A DNA stretch of 12,483 nucleotides, from the NCBI GenBank assembly GCA_017614655.1, contig JAGABO010000216.1, forward strand, positions 1-12,483. Reading direction: 5' to 3'. A program made the translations under genes and the position numbers. Each line of letters opens with the position of its first letter. Position 1 is the first letter of the stretch. This DNA comes from Treponema sp. (lineage in GTDB: Bacteria > Spirochaetota > Spirochaetia > Treponematales > Treponemataceae). The notes under the pieces are model-generated. The model searched no databases. It was given only the letters and a program-made list of their open reading frames with translations, and was not told the DNA's origin. This document shows, piece by piece, positions 1 through 7,979 of the stretch.

Positions 1-128
1 CAGGTTATAATGATGACGGCAGATGCAATTCCGCACATGATTACCGCCATAAACGACATTCCGTCCTGTCCGCCTGAGCCGAGAAGTTCAGCAAGGCTTT
101 TCTGTATATCTTCAAACATTTCTTCCAT
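1..128 (-). CDS. N-terminus of an unidentified membrane protein (partial, runs off left edge)
   Basis: Only the first 42 codons lie in the window. The peptide starts MEEMFEDIQKSLAELLGSGG, an acidic amphipathic stretch, and then enters a hydrophobic segment (about residues 24-42, containing MAVIMCGIASAVIIIT) that looks like a transmembrane helix. An in-frame TGA at 155-153 shows that the ATG at 128 is the first possible ATG. Neither that ATG nor the in-frame ATG at 119 (Met4) has a Shine-Dalgarno sequence. A promoter-like pair (155-127) would place transcription start almost exactly at the second ATG, so the true start may be 119. The gene is divergent from the glycoside-hydrolase-like gene at 218. 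I do not recognise the family, and the fragment is too short to assign a function. Confidence 0.55.
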   Translation of the reverse strand, partial: MEEMFEDIQKSLAELLGSGGQDGMSFMAVIMCGIASAVIIIT

Positions 129-155
129 AGTAGCACGGATGCAATCACTTTTCAA
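127..155 (-). promoter_or_regulatory. Candidate sigma-70 promoter for the left-edge gene
   Basis: On the minus strand TTGAAA (155-150) and TACTAT (132-127) are separated by exactly 17 bases. The -10 box ends 7 bases before the ATG at 119 and overlaps the ATG at 128. If used, it would give a leaderless message starting at Met4. This is a consensus match by eye only. Confidence 0.35.
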
Positions 156-217
156 TGCAGAGAATTCGGCATGTTTTAGACTAAATAAAGAAGAAAAAGG
201 TGCCGATATTATAAGAT

Positions 218-2584
218 ATGAAATCATTGTCTTTAAAATCGTTTATCATATTGATTTTTACTTTAAATTTTACAAGTGTTTTTGCGCAAACAAAACCTTT
301 ATATAAACTTCCGGAGATGCTTCCCGAAAAAACAAACGGTAAAGATTTTCCTCTTCTTTCCGGAACAGATGCCGGACTGTTTAAAATTCTTCCCAACGGA
401 ATTCCCGAAGCGCTTTGGATAGACGGAAAGGTTGACCGCATTATAAAAACAAGCCGGGCTTTTTATTTTTCTACATCACAGGGAATCATAACTTCTACAG
501 ATTTAAGAACTTTTGAAGAGCGCAACCACGGACTTCCTTTTCTTACCATAAAGAGCTACAGGAACAAGGAAAAGAAACTTATAAGTCAGCCGGCACTCTT
601 AAAGGATTTATGCGCAGATCCTTTAGATCCCGAAGTACTTGTTACAGCAACAAAGGATGCAGTTTATCTTACACGCGACGGCGGCAAAAACTGGAAGTCA
701 ATCGGTTCAATGAGCAAAAACTCTTCCGGAATGAAGGCCTGCGCTGTTGCCCACATGCCGGTTTATGCAGCAGATGGAAGCATCAGCGGAACGGAACTCG
801 TTGTTTTTATGAGCCATCCTATTTACGGCTTCAGCTACTACAGGGCAGATTCTGCTTCTCCTAAGTGGATGGATGTAAGCTCAGGATTTGCAATCATGCC
901 GAGTCTTACCCAGCCTGATGAAATTGCCGACATTCTTCCAGTTCTCTGCAAAGATTCAAAAGGAACCCTTTACTGCGAAATATATGCATCCCAGACTTTT
1001 ATTCCAAAGCTCTATCGTTTTGACTGGAAAGAAAAAAGAGCCGTAAAAGTTTATGAAGGAACAGAACAGTGCGACACGATTGACGGACTTTATCAGACAA
1101 AGGACGGAATTGTTTTTACAACACTCGGAAAGTTTGCAAAATATTCTTTCGAAACAAATAAGGTAGAAGATTTAAATGCACACAGATATAACTGGGCAAA
1201 CATGATTCATTCACCGCATGCAGTTTTAAATTCCGCATTCATCCCGGAAAGCGTTTCTAAAACAGGAAGCAGCCTGGCCCTTAATGAACTGTGGCTTCTT
1301 CGCCCGGATGAATCCTCTTCTCCGTACAATGCAGTTGCAGATAAAAAGAAAGCTGTATATGGTTCAGCCTATCAGCTGCGTAACATGGAAGGAATCAACA
1401 AGTACAGAAAAATCACAAAAGACAACAAACTCAATGCGCTTGTAATCGACATGAAAGATGATTACGGCTATCTGCGCTTTGAACCGAACAGTCCTCTTCT
1501 AAAGGAAAAAGGAAAAGTTACCGGATACAAAATTGATGCAGACAGGCTTATAAGCGAATACAAAAATGAAAACATTTACCTTATTGCACGAATCGTTGTA
1601 TTTAAAGACAGAAATCTTACAAGGTATGCAGGCGGTAAATATGCAGTCTGGGATTCTTCGACAAACGCTCCCTGGGTCGGCATCAAAGGTGAAGAAGACG
1701 GAGAAACAGTTTACTACGATGAAAACTGGGTTGACCCTTACAGCGAAGAAGTATGGGAATACAATGTAGAAATTGCAAAGGAACTCATTGAACGCGGCTT
1801 TGATGAAATTCAGTTTGACTACATCCGCTTCCCGACAGACGGAACTAACCTGGGAAGAGCCGGCTACCGGTGGAAGGACAAGGGCATGGACAAAGAAAGT
1901 GCACTTATTTCATTTCTCTCCTATGCACGCGAAAACATAAACGCACCGATTGGAATCGACATCTACGGAGCAAACGGCTGGTACAGAACAGGAGCCCGCA
2001 CCGGTCAGGATGTTGAACTTATGAGCAATTATGTTGATGTAATCTGTCCGATGTATTATCCGTCTCATTTTGAACAGGACTTCCTTGAATATGCACCTGT
2101 CGCAGAACGTCCATACAGAATTTATTTCTTCGGAAGTTACAGGAATACTGTAATCGGAAGAAACCGCGTAATCGTACGCCCGTGGGTTCAGGCATTCTAT
2201 ATGGGCGTCCGCTATGACAGGACACACTACAACAAGGATTACGTTCTTAGGGAAATCTATGGAGTTCGTGACGGACTTAACCGCGGCTATCTTTACTGGA
2301 ATAATTCGGGCGGAATGTATGAAGATATTTCACCGGATATAAGTGACACCGATATTTCTCCATGGGAAAAAGACGAGACTGCACTTCAGAAAAGACTTCC
2401 GGCTTTCAGCACGGGAAAAACAGGAGGTCAGTTTTCCAAAACTTCCCGCACGAATATTAACGATGCACGGGAGGCGATGGTTTCTATTCTGAATACAGTT
2501 CTTGAACAGGAGTGGGAAGAAGCTGCAGAAAACCACGAAAGAGGAAGCAGTCTTCTTATGATAGAACCCTTCGGATCAAATTAA
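218..2584 (+). CDS. Secreted glycoside-hydrolase-like protein (PF13200/DUF4015) with N-terminal Asp-box region
   Basis: The 788-residue protein begins with a signal peptide (hydrophobic core about 8-22, likely cut after VFA at 23), so it should be exported. Residues about 40-350 resemble a beta-propeller: an Asp-box (TRDGGKNWKSIG, near 152-163) is of the BNR/sortilin type. Residues about 380-700 match the putative glycosyl hydrolase domain DUF4015, a predicted TIM barrel. Its hallmarks are ALVIDMKDDYG (near 407-417), FDEIQFDYIRFPTDG (528-542, with D534 a candidate catalytic residue), GIDIYGANGW (near 579-588) and VICPMYYPSHF (608-618). The substrate is unknown; a polysaccharide or cell-wall glycan is inferred from the fold. 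ATG 218 is the first start after an in-frame stop (212-214). The only purine-rich sequence (188-200) lies about 17 bases upstream, so ribosome binding looks weak. The stop codon overlaps the mnmE start by one base, indicating co-transcription. Confidence 0.85.
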   Translation: MKSLSLKSFIILIFTLNFTSVFAQTKPLYKLPEMLPEKTNGKDFPLLSGTDAGLFKILPNGIPEALWIDGKVDRIIKTSRAFYFSTSQGIITSTDLRTFEERNHGLPFLTIKSYRNKEKKLISQPALLKDLCADPLDPEVLVTATKDAVYLTRDGGKNWKSIGSMSKNSSGMKACAVAHMPVYAADGSISGTELVVFMSHPIYGFSYYRADSASPKWMDVSSGFAIMPSLTQPDEIADILPVLCKDSKGTLYCEIYASQTFIPKLYRFDWKEKRAVKVYEGTEQCDTIDGLYQTKDGIVFTTLGKFAKYSFETNKVEDLNAHRYNWANMIHSPHAVLNSAFIPESVSKTGSSLALNELWLLRPDESSSPYNAVADKKKAVYGSAYQLRNMEGINKYRKITKDNKLNALVIDMKDDYGYLRFEPNSPLLKEKGKVTGYKIDADRLISEYKNENIYLIARIVVFKDRNLTRYAGGKYAVWDSSTNAPWVGIKGEEDGETVYYDENWVDPYSEEVWEYNVEIAKELIERGFDEIQFDYIRFPTDGTNLGRAGYRWKDKGMDKESALISFLSYARENINAPIGIDIYGANGWYRTGARTGQDVELMSNYVDVICPMYYPSHFEQDFLEYAPVAERPYRIYFFGSYRNTVIGRNRVIVRPWVQAFYMGVRYDRTHYNKDYVLREIYGVRDGLNRGYLYWNNSGGMYEDISPDISDTDISPWEKDETALQKRLPAFSTGKTGGQFSKTSRTNINDAREAMVSILNTVLEQEWEEAAENHERGSSLLMIEPFGSN

Positions 2585-3945
2585 TGACAAACACAGGCTA
2601 CACCCCGGAAGAACCTATATGCGCACCGGCCACACCGCTTGTACCTTCTGCAATTGGAATTGTAAGAGCAAGCGGAAAAAACTGTATTGAACTTGCCTCA
2701 AAATTCTTTTCCAGAAAAAATGCACTTCTTGAAGCAAAAGGCAACACTCTCGTATATGGCTGGATTAAAGACGGAGATGAAAAAATTGATGAAGTAATGG
2801 CCGGAGTTTACCGCTCTCCAAAAAGTTTTACCGGCGAAGACATGATAGAAATTTTCTGTCACGGCGGAATCAATATCGTAAAAAGTATTCTTGATGTCTT
2901 TTTAAAAAACGGTTTTAGAAAAGCAGAACGCGGTGAATTTACTTTCCGCGCATACATAAACGGAAAGGCAGACCTTACAAAAGCAGAAGCTGTGCGGGAA
3001 ATTATCGAAAGTAAAACTTCTGTTTCCAGAAGCAGGGCATCTGGCCGACTTGCAGGAAATCTTTTTTCTGAAATCGATGCAATAAAAAAACTTGTAATTG
3101 ATTCACTTGCTGCAATCGAAGTAGAAATTGAATATCCGGAAGACGAAGAAAATATAAGCGACACTTTTGATTCTTCAAAACTTCTTGAAGCAGAAAAAAA
3201 ACTTTCTATTCTTAAAGACTCCTGGAAAAGCGAAAAACTTTATCAGGAAGGAGCAAAGATTGTCCTCTGCGGAAAAACAAATGCCGGAAAATCTTCACTG
3301 TTTAACGCGCTTCTAAAAGAAGACCGTGCAATCGTAAGCGAGACAGAAGGAACAACACGTGACTGGCTGGAAAGCACGGCAGACTTTGACGGAATTCCCG
3401 TTCGTCTTTTTGACACAGCCGGAATAAGGGAAACTTCCGACAAAATAGAAGAACAGGGAGTTCAGCTTGCAAAAGATCTTTCCTGTGAGGCAGATGTAAT
3501 ACTTTATCTGATTGATTCAGAAAAAGGACTCTCTGATGATGACAAATCATTTATACAAAGCCGCACAGATATTCCGCTTATAAAAGTTTATACAAAAAGT
3601 GACGTATACAAAAAAGAAGCAGAAGAAAACGCTGTCTGTGTAAGTGCAAAAACCGAAGAAGGAATTCCTCTTCTTATTCAGAAAATAAAATCTGTCCTGG
3701 AAAAAGGAGAATCTGTTTCCAGAGAAACTGCAGGACTTGGAAGTGAACGTCAGAAAGAAAGCGTCAGCGCTGCCCTTGAACGGATACAGCACGCGCTGCA
3801 TGTTGCAGAAAGCGCAGAACTCGGACTTGATGCAGTTGTTCAGGATCTGGAAGACGCACTGGATTTTCTTGGAGAAGTTACAGGTTCTGTTACACCGGAC
3901 GACATTCTTTCTTCCGTATTCGCAAATTTCTGCGTAGGAAAGTAA
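2584..3945 (+). CDS. mnmE: tRNA modification GTPase MnmE (TrmE)
   Basis: MnmE works with MnmG (GidA) to install (carboxymethyl)aminomethyl groups at C5 of wobble uridine-34 in certain tRNAs, in the cytoplasm. The 453 residues have normal family length. The N-terminal tetrahydrofolate-binding domain includes AIGIVRASG (23-31) and the GEFTFRAYINGKADLTKAEAV region (117-137). The inserted G domain has G1 GKTNAGKS (230-237), G2 EGTTRD (255-260), G3 DTAG (277-280), G4 TKSD (337-340) and G5 SAK (354-356). The C-terminus is the family signature CVGK (450-453), with catalytic Cys450. G4 is TKSD rather than the usual NKxD. The ORF stays open upstream to 2512, but ATG 2584 fits the family N-terminus. 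It overlaps the previous stop as TAATG, so translation is probably coupled; there is no strong Shine-Dalgarno. Confidence 0.97.
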   Translation: MTNTGYTPEEPICAPATPLVPSAIGIVRASGKNCIELASKFFSRKNALLEAKGNTLVYGWIKDGDEKIDEVMAGVYRSPKSFTGEDMIEIFCHGGINIVKSILDVFLKNGFRKAERGEFTFRAYINGKADLTKAEAVREIIESKTSVSRSRASGRLAGNLFSEIDAIKKLVIDSLAAIEVEIEYPEDEENISDTFDSSKLLEAEKKLSILKDSWKSEKLYQEGAKIVLCGKTNAGKSSLFNALLKEDRAIVSETEGTTRDWLESTADFDGIPVRLFDTAGIRETSDKIEEQGVQLAKDLSCEADVILYLIDSEKGLSDDDKSFIQSRTDIPLIKVYTKSDVYKKEAEENAVCVSAKTEEGIPLLIQKIKSVLEKGESVSRETAGLGSERQKESVSAALERIQHALHVAESAELGLDAVVQDLEDALDFLGEVTGSVTPDDILSSVFANFCVGK

Positions 3946-3968
3946 AAATCATATAAAGGGAGTGCAGT

Positions 3969-5966
3969 ATGAAAAAAGCATTTATTATTCTTACGGCTGT
4001 TTTTTCTGTTCTATTCTCATCCTGTTCAAAAGAAGGCAGCAGAATAGAACTTACAGACGGCTGGACTTACAGTACAACAGAACCGGAAGATTCAAACTTT
4101 CTTCCCCTTAACAAAAAAGAACTCCAAAATCTTTCTGCACTTCTTCCGGAAAACAAAGGTTTTATCTGGATTAAAAATGTTTTTTCTATTCCGCAGGAAC
4201 TTCAGAATAAGAAACTCTGCTGTTTTCTAGGAAAAATTACGCTGGCAGATCAGACAAGGATAAACGGTGTCCTTATAGGAGAAACAGGAAACTTTCCGCC
4301 GGAAACGTTCAGCGCATGGAACATAACAAGAAACTATTACATTCCGAACGAAATATTAAAGGCAGAAGGAAACACCCTGCTTATAAAAATATGGTGTGAC
4401 GGCGAAGGTTCACTTCTTTTAAATCCGTACATCGGCTTAAAGGAAGATGTTTCATTTTTCTCGGGCATCGAAAACTTCCTTAACTGCAGGCTTTACCTTC
4501 TTTTTGCATTCAGTTCGCTCATTGCAGGACTCTGCTATCTTATAATGTTCTTTAAGCGCAAGACAGAAAAAGAAAACTTTACGTTTGCCGCAGTAAGTAT
4601 AATCACGGCAATCTACTTTTCTGTTTTCTATATACATGAAATTCCCGGTCTTCCGCTTCCATGGATGCACTTCATCTGGTTCCAGAAAATTTTTACGACA
4701 GGACTTCCGTTTGTAATTGCATTTATAGTCACATCATTTATTTATCACTTTATAAAAGTAAAGGAATACAAGGCTTTTTTTATAACGAGAATTCTATTAA
4801 CAGCAGCACCCCTTGTAATCATCATGCTTACGAAAGACTGTCAGGAACTTTATAAAAAGCTGCTTCTTACTTCCCTTTTTATGATTCCGCTTCTCTTTTA
4901 CATGCTTTTTGTTGTACTGTTTAATTATCCTAAACATAAAAAACTTTCCTCTGCACTTCTTATAAGTTTTTTACCTGTAATTGCAGCCGCTGTTTATGAC
5001 ATCATAAAGCACGCATATCTTCATCAGGCAGATGCAATGTTCCTTACAGGAGCAGGCTGGATGACAACACTGCTGATTCTTCTTTTTGCAATGGCTTATC
5101 GTTCCGCAAAAAATAAAAACGATGCAGAATATCTTAAACACAATTTTGAAAAAGAAGTTTCCTCCCGAACTCATGACCTTACAAAAACAAACAGGGAACT
5201 TGAACTTGCATTCCAGCAGGCACAGCAGGATCTTCTTCTTGCAAAAAACGCACAACAGTCTCTTTTTAGTTCAAATCTTTCGGGAATTGAAGGCTGGGAT
5301 ATCGCAGTTCATTTTAAACCGGCAGGCGATGTATCCGGAGATTTATATGACATATTTACAAAAGACGGTGTTCTAAAAGGAGCAGGACTTTTTGATGTAA
5401 CAGGAAAGGGAATTTCTGCAGGACTTGTAACAATACTTTCTAAAAGCATAATCGACAGAAAGTTCAATGAAGGTGCTCTGGAAAATCTTGGAAAAACTAT
5501 GTCCATGATAAGTTCTTCCATAGCAAAAGAAAAAGGAAATGTAGAAAATTATCTTACGGGTACTCTGTTAAGAATAAATAAAAACCGTGTAGAATATGTA
5601 AATGCAGGACAGCCTAAAGCTTTCTTCAGAAAAGCTTCAGGACAGGTCGCAGCCATTCAAAGTGCCTCACAGAATACGGATGAAGAAGCAAAACTCGGAC
5701 TTTCCATTCTTCCTCCGGAATTCAAGACAATTGCATTTACAATGCAGAGCGGTGACTGCATACTTCTTTACACCCACAGCTTACAGGATGCAAAAAACTC
5801 ATTCGGTATTTCTTTCGGAAGCGAAAGGGTGTCGAGGGCGCTTGCAAGTTCTGGAGACGGCACTGCACAGGAAAAGATGAACGTACTTCTGGACATCTTT
5901 AATCTTTACACAACTGATGTTCCTCTTGATGATGATTTAACGATAATGCTGATTCAGAAAAAATAA
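3969..5966 (+). CDS. Membrane PP2C/SpoIIE-type serine phosphatase with 7TMR-DISM-like sensor
   Basis: The 665-residue protein starts with a lipoprotein-like signal (MKKAFIILTA...LFSSC, Cys19; a loose lipobox of spirochaete style). Residues about 25-160 form an extracytoplasmic domain resembling the galactose-binding-like 7TMR-DISMED2 fold (WIKNVFSIP, RINGVLIGETG, GNTLLIKIW). Seven hydrophobic helices follow (about 171-193, 203-222, 243-262, 272-288, 297-317, 327-345, 359-377). A probable coiled coil (about 384-432) leads to the SpoIIE/RsbU phosphatase domain (440-663) with AGDVSGDLYD (452-461), LFDVTGKG (474-481), YVNAGQP and DDDLTIMLI (654-662). Such proteins usually dephosphorylate anti-anti-sigma factors in partner-switching pathways; no STAS or anti-sigma gene is in the window. 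Where active relatives have YTDG, this protein has YTHS (His603), so metal binding may be impaired. AGGGAG (3957-3962) is a good ribosome site 6 bases from the ATG. The gene follows mnmE by 23 bases. Confidence 0.9.
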   Translation: MKKAFIILTAVFSVLFSSCSKEGSRIELTDGWTYSTTEPEDSNFLPLNKKELQNLSALLPENKGFIWIKNVFSIPQELQNKKLCCFLGKITLADQTRINGVLIGETGNFPPETFSAWNITRNYYIPNEILKAEGNTLLIKIWCDGEGSLLLNPYIGLKEDVSFFSGIENFLNCRLYLLFAFSSLIAGLCYLIMFFKRKTEKENFTFAAVSIITAIYFSVFYIHEIPGLPLPWMHFIWFQKIFTTGLPFVIAFIVTSFIYHFIKVKEYKAFFITRILLTAAPLVIIMLTKDCQELYKKLLLTSLFMIPLLFYMLFVVLFNYPKHKKLSSALLISFLPVIAAAVYDIIKHAYLHQADAMFLTGAGWMTTLLILLFAMAYRSAKNKNDAEYLKHNFEKEVSSRTHDLTKTNRELELAFQQAQQDLLLAKNAQQSLFSSNLSGIEGWDIAVHFKPAGDVSGDLYDIFTKDGVLKGAGLFDVTGKGISAGLVTILSKSIIDRKFNEGALENLGKTMSMISSSIAKEKGNVENYLTGTLLRINKNRVEYVNAGQPKAFFRKASGQVAAIQSASQNTDEEAKLGLSILPPEFKTIAFTMQSGDCILLYTHSLQDAKNSFGISFGSERVSRALASSGDGTAQEKMNVLLDIFNLYTTDVPLDDDLTIMLIQKK

Positions 5967-5984
5967 GACTGCTGCCTTAGAAAG

Positions 5985-6746
5985 TCAGGATTCAACTCCA
6001 AGACCAAACAGGGCAAAATCGGCACGGCACGGATCTTCAGGAAAGACCTCTTTCATTTTCTGAGTAAGTGTTCGTGCCATTTTTATAGTAGCACCAGGAA
6101 TTTTTCCTGATGAAGTTTTTTCTATTAAGTTAAAATCCGCCGCTGTCTGAAGAACATGTGTGTCCATCGGGATAAGAAGGTCTTTTTTACTGAACCATTT
6201 CCAGAGTCCAAGGTCTACAGGCGAATTATCCCGAACCATCCAGCGCAGGAACATGTTAAGCTTTTTACAGGCGCTTGTTTTTGTATACGGAATAAGGACA
6301 CACTCTTTTGGAAAACAGGAAGCAATTATATTGCACAGATGAACATCGTTTTTACCGCCGTTATTTAAATACAGTTCCTTAAAATGTTCTCCAAGACTTC
6401 CGCTCTGTTTAAGAATCTTACGAAGTGAATCAAAAAAAAGGCGCATTGCATTAAAGGAATACATCCGGTAAAAAGAGCTTTCTGATGAATCAAAAACTTT
6501 TCTGTAGTCCCCGTTTAAAATCCAGTCATACAGATTTTTACCGGCTTTTTCGTGAATAAAATCAACATGTTTTAAAATCTGATCACGACGTCCGAAGGCA
6601 AGGTTTGCTGCAATAAAAGCAGAAAGTTCCTGATTGTTTATATCACTATAGCGGTGCATAAAAAGAGAAGGATCCTTTTCTAAAAAAAAAGGAGTTTCGT
6701 ATTTATCTGCAAGCGAGCGGATTTTCTGAATAAGTTTTTTATCCAT
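5985..6746 (-). CDS. DUF2400 / TIGR02757 family protein (HhH-GPD-like, function unknown)
   Basis: This 253-residue protein has the full set of family landmarks: AFIAANLAFGRRDQI (43-57), SACKKLNMFLRWMVR (158-172), LIPMDTHVLQTAADF (191-205) and DPCRADFALFGLGV (238-251). The family has no established function. The MDTHV element recalls the VDTHV segment of HhH-GPD DNA glycosylases such as endonuclease III, where the Asp is catalytic, so a DNA-repair or nucleic-acid role is a reasonable inference but not shown. There is no signal peptide or membrane segment. The ATG at 6746 has no Shine-Dalgarno but sits just downstream of a promoter-like pair. The gene lies 37 bases after the deacetylase stop and is convergent with the phosphatase gene, separated by 18 bases (5967-5984) with no recognisable terminator. 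Confidence 0.88.
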   Translation of the reverse strand: MDKKLIQKIRSLADKYETPFFLEKDPSLFMHRYSDINNQELSAFIAANLAFGRRDQILKHVDFIHEKAGKNLYDWILNGDYRKVFDSSESSFYRMYSFNAMRLFFDSLRKILKQSGSLGEHFKELYLNNGGKNDVHLCNIIASCFPKECVLIPYTKTSACKKLNMFLRWMVRDNSPVDLGLWKWFSKKDLLIPMDTHVLQTAADFNLIEKTSSGKIPGATIKMARTLTQKMKEVFPEDPCRADFALFGLGVES

Positions 6747-6754
6747 ACGAAAAA

Positions 6755-6783
6755 ACTATACTCTATTAAAAGCCCGTTTACAA
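6755..6783 (-). promoter_or_regulatory. Candidate sigma-70 promoter for the DUF2400 gene
   Basis: On the minus strand TTGTAA (6783-6778) and TATAGT (6760-6755) are 17 bases apart. The -10 box ends 8 bases before the ATG, implying a leaderless or nearly leaderless transcript, which agrees with the missing ribosome site. The -35 box abuts the stop of the upstream deacetylase gene. The call is by eye. Confidence 0.4.
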
Positions 6784-7965
6784 TCAGCGCAGGGCAGAAG
6801 GAGCCTTTAACCAGTCAAGCATCTTTTGTGCAGTTACAATCCTTACATCAGGCTTAGAAAGAATGTAATCAAGAAACTTAACAAAAGTATCACGCCGCTG
6901 TTTTGCATCAGCTTTTACTTTTGAACGCTCTTCTTCATCAAGATCATTAAATTCGTACTTATCTGAATAAATGTCGCTGTGAAAAGCAATCGGCCACGGA
7001 CAGCGGTTTCCGTTATAGCGGAGATCAAAAGTATACTTTAAAGAAGCAAGCGCATCTTCTGGCGACATAAAAAACTCAAACCAGATGTTCCAGTCTATTC
7101 CGGTAATCTTTCCTTCTGCTTCATCAAAGGAATCATCAATTTTTTTTATGCGGGAACGTGCACCTGGTGTAGTTCCGTATTCAGCACATTTTTCATCCGG
7201 CGGAACAATAACAACATAATTAGGAAGAATCCAGAGTCCCGGATGCTTTCCGATCAGAGGCTTGTCATTAAAATCATACTTGGAAACCCACCTGTCACCC
7301 TCGCAACCGTTATCAAGAGTGTACGGCCACAAAAAGTTTGTTCCATCCTGATCTTCCTGCCAGCCCTCTTCGACCGAAGCATCATATTCAAAACCCAGTT
7401 CCTGAAGCGCAGTAAAAGTTCCATCATTAAATTCGATAAACGGAGTCCTGAAGCCGGTTATGTCCTTACGCTCTACGCCAGGACCGTACTGATTTTCGTG
7501 TTCTTTTACATCTGCATTCCACGGCTTTGTAATTACATCAATGGACTTACTGATTTCGCTCATCCAGTCATCGGCATTCATAAGAAGAATTCGTTTATCA
7601 GCCTCTGAATCATAATCCATGCCATGAGGATGAGAATACGTGTGACTTCCGATTTCACAGCCTTTTTCGTACGCTGCACGCAGTGCCTTTTTTATGAGGG
7701 AGTCATCTTCAAAAGGATTTTCACACGCATTATTCGCTTTAAGATAAAAAGTACCTGCAACCTGAGTTCCGTCAAAACAGGCAGCATTACTTCCCGAAGG
7801 ATTCTTACGGGAAGTAAGTGTATCTGTAACAAACTTAATGCCGCCTTCTGCACCGGAAGCCTGAAGACCGGAATAAGTGTTGTCATCAAAAGTGAACGAA
7901 ACAAGCTGCGGAACATTCTGCGGCTTAAGCCCGTCTGGTGGATTTGAAGACGGCATACGATTCAT
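6784..7965 (-). CDS. Polysaccharide deacetylase (CE4), animal chitin-deacetylase-like, no signal peptide
   Basis: The 393-residue protein is a predicted metal-dependent deacetylase that removes acetyl groups from an N-acetyl- or O-acetyl-glycan. Motif 1 is SFTFDD (23-28, metal Asp28), motif 2 is HTYSH (His108 and His112), motif 3 is GFRTPF (171-176), and IAFHSD (326-331) supplies the late histidine. Further landmarks recall secreted insect-type chitin deacetylases: RKNPSG (53-58), LWPYT (212-216) and VRIVTAQKMLDWLKAP (374-389). No signal peptide or lipobox is present (MNRMPSSNPPDGLKP), although there are six cysteines, so it appears cytoplasmic. AAGGAGT (7977-7971) lies 5 bases from ATG 7965 and fixes the start; the ORF stays open to 8067 through the palindromic block. 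Its place after two sugar permeases suggests it processes an imported acetylated oligosaccharide, for example chitin-derived; acetyl-xylan esterase activity is an alternative within CE4. Confidence 0.88.
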   Translation of the reverse strand: MNRMPSSNPPDGLKPQNVPQLVSFTFDDNTYSGLQASGAEGGIKFVTDTLTSRKNPSGSNAACFDGTQVAGTFYLKANNACENPFEDDSLIKKALRAAYEKGCEIGSHTYSHPHGMDYDSEADKRILLMNADDWMSEISKSIDVITKPWNADVKEHENQYGPGVERKDITGFRTPFIEFNDGTFTALQELGFEYDASVEEGWQEDQDGTNFLWPYTLDNGCEGDRWVSKYDFNDKPLIGKHPGLWILPNYVVIVPPDEKCAEYGTTPGARSRIKKIDDSFDEAEGKITGIDWNIWFEFFMSPEDALASLKYTFDLRYNGNRCPWPIAFHSDIYSDKYEFNDLDEEERSKVKADAKQRRDTFVKFLDYILSKPDVRIVTAQKMLDWLKAPSALR

Positions 7966-7979
7966 ATAAAACTCCTTTC

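Noticed and set aside
129..217. Promoter for the glycoside-hydrolase-like gene
   Set aside because: TATTAT near 207-212 looks like a -10 box, but no acceptable -35 lies at 16-18 bases and it would start within a few bases of the ATG.
1910..2227. Minus-strand open frame antisense to the glycoside-hydrolase-like gene
   Set aside because: It lies fully inside a well-supported gene in the opposite direction, has no family resemblance and no ribosome site; it is a reading-frame shadow.
2512..2583. Upstream start for mnmE inside the preceding gene
   Set aside because: It would add 24 basic residues foreign to MnmE; ATG 2584 matches the family N-terminus and overlaps the previous stop.
5967..5984. 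Shared bidirectional terminator between the convergent phosphatase and DUF2400 genes
   Set aside because: The 18 bases have at best a 4-bp pairing and no T-run on either strand.
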